From positions 1 through 8,408 of the forward strand of contig JASJBO010000313.1 of assembly GCA_030066475.1 (NCBI GenBank): a DNA stretch of 8,408 nt. The letters are read 5' to 3'. This DNA is from Myxococcota bacterium (GTDB lineage Bacteria > Myxococcota_A > UBA9160 > PR03). Shown piece after piece: positions 4,525-8,408 of the stretch (positions within the stretch are counted from its first letter, which is position 1; each line of letters starts with the position of its first letter). Below the pieces are notes generated by a model that made no database searches, was not told the DNA's origin, and saw only the letters and a program-made list of their open reading frames with translations. The translations under genes and the position numbers were made by a program.

Positions 4525-5520
4525 CTACTCCGGTGACTCGGGAACCGGGTACGGCCCGTCGGCGAACTCGCGGTCGTGGTACGGCTTGCTGCCGACGGCT
4601 CGCGCGAGATCACTTCGCATGTCCCGCCCACTGCGCACGCGAGCGAGGACTCGAGCGAAGTCGAGCTTCGGCTGCCAACCGAGCTCGCGCCGCGCCCTGG
4701 CATTGACGTAGACGCGGTCGATGTCCGGGAACATCCGCCAGCCGAGCCGCCGGCAAGTGTCCTCCCAGGCGGGAAACAGCCGGGCGACCACGGCGGCGGC
4801 GCCGCCACGCAGCTCGCGCAGGTGCGCCTGTGTGAACGGCGTGGTCGCCGTGACGATGTAGCGGCGGAAGCCGATCTCGGGAGCGCGCTCGAGTGCGGCG
4901 AGATGCGCGTCCACTGCGTCGGCGAGGTCGACGCGTCGATACAAGAACTCGTTCACCTTGGCGTTGGCGTCGGCGTAGCCGGCGCGGACCTGCCTGCTGT
5001 CGTCCTGCTCGAGGAAGAACCGGGAGGTGCGGAGCACCAGGCACGGAAGGCCGTGGTCGCGGTGGGCGAGCTCGCAGAGCCGCTCGGCCGCGAGCTTCGT
5101 CTCGCCGTAGACGTTCTTCGGCTCGGCGGGCACGTCCTCGGTGATCCAGGCCGCGGGCTCGCTCGCCGCCGGCGCGAGGGCGCGTCCGAAGGCGCTCGTG
5201 GTGCTCGTGAAGACGAAGCGCCCGACCCGCGACGCCACCGCCGCCTCGAGCAGGTTGCGCGTGCCCGTGACGTTGGTCTCGAGGAAGGCAGCGCGCGAGT
5301 GCGTGACCAGATGGGGCTTGTGGAGCGTGGCGGCGTGCAGCACCGCGTCGACCCCGATCACGACGTCGCGCACGAAGTCGCGGTCGGCGATGGAGCCGGT
5401 GCGGTTGGTGAACGGACCCTCGCGCAGGTCGACGCCCACCACCTGCGTGCCCGACCGGCGCAGCGCCCGGACCAGCCCCTCCCCGAGGTGGCCGGAGCTT
5501 CCCGTGACGAGGATCCGCAT
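4525..5520 (-). CDS. NAD-dependent epimerase/dehydratase family protein (extended SDR)
   Basis: This 331-aa cytoplasmic oxidoreductase has an extended SDR fold. The N-terminal dinucleotide motif TGSSGHLG (6-13, GxxGxxG) and the acidic D31 after strand 2 (VVGVDLR) indicate NAD binding. HAATLHKP (62-69) corresponds to the usual HxAA loop. The catalytic set is S106/T107 in FTSTTSAFG, Y138 and K142 in the YGETK motif. LRTSRFF (163-169) matches the conserved strand before the substrate domain. The C-terminal region (RRELGWQPKLDF, 277-288) is the RxxLGWxP feature common in nucleotide-sugar epimerases, and the protein ends in a Pro-rich FADGPYPVPE tail. Members act on nucleotide sugars, but also on sterols and other alcohols; the substrate here is unclear. 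The ATG start gives the complete Rossmann motif; only a weak GGGGG-like Shine-Dalgarno precedes it. It is divergent from the SDR gene, 140 nt away. Confidence 0.88.
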   Translation of the reverse strand: MRILVTGSSGHLGEGLVRALRRSGTQVVGVDLREGPFTNRTGSIADRDFVRDVVIGVDAVLHAATLHKPHLVTHSRAAFLETNVTGTRNLLEAAVASRVGRFVFTSTTSAFGRALAPAASEPAAWITEDVPAEPKNVYGETKLAAERLCELAHRDHGLPCLVLRTSRFFLEQDDSRQVRAGYADANAKVNEFLYRRVDLADAVDAHLAALERAPEIGFRRYIVTATTPFTQAHLRELRGGAAAVVARLFPAWEDTCRRLGWRMFPDIDRVYVNARARRELGWQPKLDFARVLARVRSGRDMRSDLARAVGSKPYHDREFADGPYPVPESPE

Positions 5521-5581
5521 CGCCTGGCTGCCCCCGGGTCGGCCCGCACGGTAGCATCGCGCGCCCGCACCCGAGGACGCG

Positions 5582-5599
5582 ATGGCGAACGGTCCCTGA
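5582..5599 (+). other. Five-codon mini-ORF (MANGP) upstream of the SDR
   Basis: ATG at 5582 opens five codons and a TGA. GAGGA (5574-5578) lies 3 nt ahead and a TAGCAT hexamer (5552-5557) 24 nt ahead, so the arrangement mimics a true gene start. It could be a leader peptide or the remnant of a lost gene, or chance. Nothing shows that it is translated. Confidence 0.25.
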
Positions 5600-5627
5600 G
5601 CTCGTGCGGTCGAGCCTCGGATGGCGG

Positions 5628-5633
5628 TATCAT
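5628..5633 (+). promoter_or_regulatory. Candidate -10 element of the SDR-acyltransferase operon
   Basis: TATCAT (five of six to TATAAT) is followed by 27 nt and then the SDR GTG at 5661. No clear -35 precedes it. If real, it lies inside the longer open frame that begins at 5604, which excludes the 5604 start. Confidence 0.4.
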
Positions 5634-5650
5634 CGGGTCCGAGGCGCAGC

Positions 5651-5659
5651 GGGAGAGGA
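5651..5659 (+). promoter_or_regulatory. Shine-Dalgarno that fixes the SDR start
   Basis: GGGAGAGGA ends 1 nt before the GTG at 5661; its GGGAG part gives a normal 5-nt spacing. The longer start at 5604 would add 19 residues ahead of the Rossmann strand and has no comparable site. Confidence 0.65.
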
Positions 5660-5660
5660 C

Positions 5661-6497
5661 GTGACCTCCGCTCGACGGGTCCTGATCACGGGTGCGACCA
5701 GCGGGCTCGGCGAGGCGCTCGCGCTCCGCTTCGCGCGCCGCGGCGACCGGGTGGCGGTGACCGGCCGCAACCCGGAGAAGCTGAAGCGCAGCGCCGAACG
5801 GGTCGCCTCCGCCGGCGGCGAGGTGCTCGAGCTCGCGCTCGAGGTCACCCGGCCCGAGGACTTCCAGCAGGCTGCCGCCCGGGTCGAGGAGCGCTGGGGG
5901 GGCCTCGACGTGCTGGTCAACAACGCGGGCGTGATCAGCGGCGCACCGCTGGGCGACTGGACGCTCGACTCGTGGCGGCACACGCTCGAGGTCAACCTCT
6001 GGAGCGTCGTGTATGGCTGCATGACGTTCGGCCCGATGCTCGAGCGGCAGGGCAGCGGACACATCGTCAACGTGGCGTCGCTCGCGGCCTTCGCCGCCGC
6101 TCCCGAGATGGCGAGCTACTCGGTCAGCAAGGCCGGCGTCGTGGCGCTGTCGGAGACGCTCCGGGTCGAGCTCGCGCCCAAGGGCATCGGGGTCACGGTG
6201 TGCTGCCCGGGCGTCTTCCAGTCCGACCTGCTCAACCCCGAGAAGGTCGAGGCCGACGATCGCGACGAGCGCATCCTGCACGCGCTGGGCACCGAGGTCG
6301 AGCAGAGCCCGCTGACCTCCGACGACGTGGCCGCCCACATCCTGCACTGCGTCGGCAGGAACCGCCTGTACTGCGTGCCCGGCCTCGAGAGCCGGTCGTT
6401 CTGGTGGCTGAAGCGCGCCTTCCCCGAGTGGAACCGGAAGCTGATGACGTTCCTGTTCCGCAAGCGCCTGTGGCGCTTCTCCCACCTCGATCCCTGA
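5661..6497 (+). CDS. Classical short-chain dehydrogenase/reductase, possibly acting on fatty acyl substrates
   Basis: This 278-aa NAD(P)(H)-dependent oxidoreductase carries the full classical SDR set: TGATSGLG cofactor motif (10-17), R36 in VTGRN suggesting NADP(H), NNAG (87-90), N112, catalytic S140, Y153 and K157 in YSVSK, and PG (183-184). A C-terminal extension of about 45 residues follows the core (RLYCVPGLESRSFWWLKRAFPEWNRKL...). It is rich in aromatic and basic residues and could associate with the membrane. That tail style is seen in SDRs linked to long-chain acyl or aldehyde reduction, and the next gene is a wax ester synthase/DGAT 28 nt downstream, so a role in making fatty alcohol is plausible but unproven. 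The frame is open from 5604, but GGGAGAGGA immediately before 5661 and the -10-like TATCAT upstream favour this GTG start. Confidence 0.9.
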   Translation: MTSARRVLITGATSGLGEALALRFARRGDRVAVTGRNPEKLKRSAERVASAGGEVLELALEVTRPEDFQQAAARVEERWGGLDVLVNNAGVISGAPLGDWTLDSWRHTLEVNLWSVVYGCMTFGPMLERQGSGHIVNVASLAAFAAAPEMASYSVSKAGVVALSETLRVELAPKGIGVTVCCPGVFQSDLLNPEKVEADDRDERILHALGTEVEQSPLTSDDVAAHILHCVGRNRLYCVPGLESRSFWWLKRAFPEWNRKLMTFLFRKRLWRFSHLDP

Positions 6498-6525
6498 GCG
6501 CGGACCGCGCGGGAGGAGCCGCACC

Positions 6526-7941
6526 GTGAGACGACTCAGTGGCGCCGACGCCCTGCTCCTCTACCTCGAGACCCCGCGCGCCTACGTCCACACCCTGAAG
6601 ATCTCGATCCTCGACCCCTCGACCGACCCGGAGGGCTGGTCGTTCGAGCGCTACCGCGAGACCTTCCGCGCGCGCCTGCACCGCTCGCCCCCGCTGCGCT
6701 GGCGCCTGGCGCCCACGCCGCTCGGCCTGCACCACCCGCTCTGGATCGAGGACCCCGAGTTCCACCTCGACTACCACTTCCGGCGCGTCGTGTGCCCGCC
6801 GCCCGGCGATCGCGCCGCGTTCTGCGAGCTGGTCTCGCAGATCTACGCCTGGCCGATGGACCGCAGCCGGCCGCTGTGGCTGATGTGGGTCGTCGAGGGG
6901 CTCGAGGGCGGCCGCGTGGCCAACGTGATGTTCGTCCACCACGCCTACGTCGACGGCATCGCGGCGGGCTACCTGCTCCAGCGCCTGACCACCGAGGAGC
7001 CCGGGGCGGAGATCCCGGGACCCGCGAGCCCCTGGCAGGCGGAGCCCTGGCCGCCGGCGTGGAAGCGCGCGCTCTTTGGCCTGCGCGACCTGCCGGGGAT
7101 GCTGCTCCGCGAGGTCCCGAAGACCGTGGAGGCGCTGCGCCGGCGCGCCCGCGTGGGTGCGGGCGAGCGGCACGCGGGCCGGGCGACGGTCCCCACGCCG
7201 CTGGACGCGCCCGTGACGCCGATGAGCGTGCTGCTCTCGCACGGTCGCACCTTCGTGTGCGAGTCCTTCCCGCTCGACGACTTCAAGCGGGTGCGCGCCA
7301 GCTTCGGGGTGACGATCAACGACGTCTTCCTCGCGTGCTGCGCCGGCGCTCTGCGGCGCTTCCTCGCCGAGCGGGGCTTCGACCCCGACACGGGGCCGCT
7401 GGTCGCCTCGGTTCCGCTCTCGCAGCGCAAGCCCGAGGAGATGGACGCGCTCGGCAACCGCACCTCGCTCGACTACCTGTGGCTGCGCACCGACCTCGCC
7501 GATCCGGTCGATCGGCTGCGGGCCTCGCACGAGTCGGCGGACGCGATGAAGGCCCACTTCCAGGCGTCCCAGGGCGCCGACCTGGCCGCGCTGGCGAGGA
7601 TCATGCCGCCCTTCGTGGGCAGGCTGATGGACCGCTACGTGCGCTCGCGGCAGGGGCGGCTCAGCGTCTTCGCGAACGTCGTGCTCTCGAACGTCCCGGG
7701 ACCGCGCGCGCCGCTCTACTTCGACCACTCGCGGGTCGAGAGCTGGTACTCGATGGGGCACATCGTCGACGGCTCCCCGCTCAACATGACGGTGTGGAGC
7801 TACGCGGGCAGCATGAACCTCGGCATCCTGGCCGACCGCGAGGTGGTGCCGGACGGGTGGGTGCTGGTCCGGTACTTCCGCGCGTGCCTGGAGGAGCTGC
7901 TCGAGAAGGCCGGCAGCGCCGGCGGAAGCGGGCCGCGCTGA
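6526..7941 (+). CDS. Wax ester synthase/diacylglycerol acyltransferase (WS/DGAT family)
   Basis: This 471-aa acyltransferase, a usual length for the bacterial WS/DGAT family, transfers an acyl group from acyl-CoA to a long-chain alcohol or diacylglycerol, forming neutral storage lipid at the inner membrane face. The catalytic HHxxxDG motif is intact: HHAYVDG at 138-144, with H139 as the expected general base. Other family features are the N-terminal LSGADALLLYLETP, PLW (116-118), INDVFLACCAGALRRFL (264-280), VPLSQR with a following GN (310-311), and LSNVPGP (387-393) followed by MGHIVDGSPLNMTVWSYAG (410-428). The GTG start has GGGAGGAG at 7-nt spacing, a strong site. It lies 28 nt after the SDR stop and 6 nt before the Rieske gene, so the three are likely co-transcribed. 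Whether wax esters, triacylglycerol or another ester is made is not determined. Confidence 0.95.
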   Translation: MRRLSGADALLLYLETPRAYVHTLKISILDPSTDPEGWSFERYRETFRARLHRSPPLRWRLAPTPLGLHHPLWIEDPEFHLDYHFRRVVCPPPGDRAAFCELVSQIYAWPMDRSRPLWLMWVVEGLEGGRVANVMFVHHAYVDGIAAGYLLQRLTTEEPGAEIPGPASPWQAEPWPPAWKRALFGLRDLPGMLLREVPKTVEALRRRARVGAGERHAGRATVPTPLDAPVTPMSVLLSHGRTFVCESFPLDDFKRVRASFGVTINDVFLACCAGALRRFLAERGFDPDTGPLVASVPLSQRKPEEMDALGNRTSLDYLWLRTDLADPVDRLRASHESADAMKAHFQASQGADLAALARIMPPFVGRLMDRYVRSRQGRLSVFANVVLSNVPGPRAPLYFDHSRVESWYSMGHIVDGSPLNMTVWSYAGSMNLGILADREVVPDGWVLVRYFRACLEELLEKAGSAGGSGPR

Positions 7942-7947
7942 GACGCG

Positions 7948-8408
7948 ATGACGGCGAAGCACACGGCGGGAATCCTCTCGGACGAGCGCCTGGCGGGCGC
8001 CCGCCGCGCCCTCGAGCGGGCCTCCACGCTGCCCGCCGAGGCCTTCACCTCGCCCGCCGTCTACGCGCGCGAGCAGGAGCGCATCCTGTCGCGCGAGTGG
8101 CTGTGCGCGGGGCGCGCCGACCAGGTTCCCGGGCCCGGCGACTACCTCACCCTCGACCTGCTCGACGAGCAGCTCGTGATCGTGCGCGGGCAGGACGGCG
8201 TCGTCCGGGCGCTCTCGCGCGCGTGCCGGCATCGGGGCGCGGAGGTCGTGAGCGGCAGCGGCAACGCGCGCTCCTTCCAGTGCCCCTATCACGCCTGGAC
8301 CTACGCGCTCGATGGCCGCCTGGTGGGAGCGCCGCACATGGACGGGGCCGCGGACTTCGACCGCAGCCGCTGCGGACTGCCGGAGATCCGCAGCGAGCTC
8401 TGGGAGGG
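7948..8408 (+). CDS. Rieske 2Fe-2S ring-hydroxylating oxygenase alpha subunit, 5' part
   Basis: An open frame of 153 codons runs off the window edge. It encodes the N-terminal Rieske domain of an aromatic-ring or related hydroxylase alpha subunit. The 2Fe-2S ligands are C93-x-H95 (ACRHRGAEV) and C112-x2-H115 (CPYHAWTY), with 16 residues between pairs, as in the family. Typical lead-in features are AFTSPAVYAREQERILSREW, a GDYLTLDLLDEQLVIVRGQDG strand pair, and the post-cluster DGRLVGAPHMDG. The catalytic mononuclear iron domain lies beyond the edge, so substrate class (aromatic acid, quaternary amine, sterol and so on) cannot be judged. The ATG starts 6 nt after the WS/DGAT stop with only a weak Shine-Dalgarno, suggesting translational coupling. 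It would oxidise a substrate using NAD(P)H-derived electrons from a reductase not seen here. Confidence 0.9.
   Translation, partial: MTAKHTAGILSDERLAGARRALERASTLPAEAFTSPAVYAREQERILSREWLCAGRADQVPGPGDYLTLDLLDEQLVIVRGQDGVVRALSRACRHRGAEVVSGSGNARSFQCPYHAWTYALDGRLVGAPHMDGAADFDRSRCGLPEIRSELWE

Noticed and set aside
4063..4536. Open frames of 83-157 aa on both strands in the gene-free stretch
   Set aside because: Their composition is Arg/Ser/Cys-rich without hydrophobic periodicity, starts lack Shine-Dalgarno sites, and they overlap each other in several frames.
5604..5660. N-terminal extension of the SDR to the GTG at 5604
   Set aside because: A -10-like TATCAT lies inside it, the Shine-Dalgarno is next to 5661, and SDR proteins begin just before the Rossmann strand.
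6232..8337. 701-aa minus-strand open frame across the SDR, WS/DGAT and Rieske genes
   Set aside because: It is antisense to three genes with clear motifs, and its composition (Arg/Ala/Gly/His/Val-rich, no domain) is that of a high-GC shadow frame.

Overview
The window is a high-GC chromosomal segment (about 72% G+C in a hand-counted coding line) from a Gram-negative bacterium. PEP-CTERM sorting, predominantly GTG starts, a wax ester synthase/DGAT homologue, extended and classical SDRs and a Rieske oxygenase together suggest an uncultivated deltaproteobacterial-type lineage (Myxococcota, Desulfobacterota or Binatota). That placement is inference: there is no rRNA or other marker gene here.

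Layout. At 1-195 lie two copies of an 88-bp GC-rich repeat, spaced at 107 bp and each carrying a short hairpin. The second copy ends on the first base of the complement of a stop codon. Next, on the minus strand, come a PEP-CTERM surface protein (195-1031) and an unrecognised secreted Cys-containing protein (1209-1661). On the plus strand follow an EamA/DMT-type 10-TM transporter (1734-2624) and a radical SAM enzyme (2667-3716) whose SPASM-like cysteine region sits before, not after, the rSAM core. A strong hairpin (3741-3783) closes that block and faces a convergent 90-aa two-TM protein (3804-4076, minus).

Positions 4077-4524 form a gene-free stretch of roughly 62-65% G+C. It holds several palindromes and a 13-bp tandem repeat. 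After it come an NAD-dependent epimerase-type extended SDR (4525-5520, minus) and, divergent from it, a plus-strand run: a classical SDR (5661-6497), a wax ester synthase/diacylglycerol acyltransferase (6526-7941) and the first 153 codons of a Rieske ring-hydroxylating oxygenase alpha subunit (7948 to the edge).

How the genes may work together. The SDR-WS/DGAT-Rieske run has gaps of only 28 and 6 nt and reads as one lipid-metabolism operon. If the SDR is a fatty acyl-CoA or aldehyde reductase, it could supply the alcohol that the acyltransferase esterifies. The DMT transporter and radical SAM gene lie 42 nt apart on one strand, but the radical SAM gene may also have its own promoter. Isolated AT-rich -10-like hexamers lie 26-27 nt ahead of the start codons of the DMT, radical SAM and SDR genes, which supports those starts. 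Six of the nine genes start with GTG. The clearest oddities are the 88-bp repeat pair, the domain order of the radical SAM enzyme, the large hairpin at 3741-3783, and the palindrome-rich stretch at 4077-4524. I saw no rRNA, tRNA, CRISPR array or transposase. I cannot point to a demonstrably new multi-gene system here.
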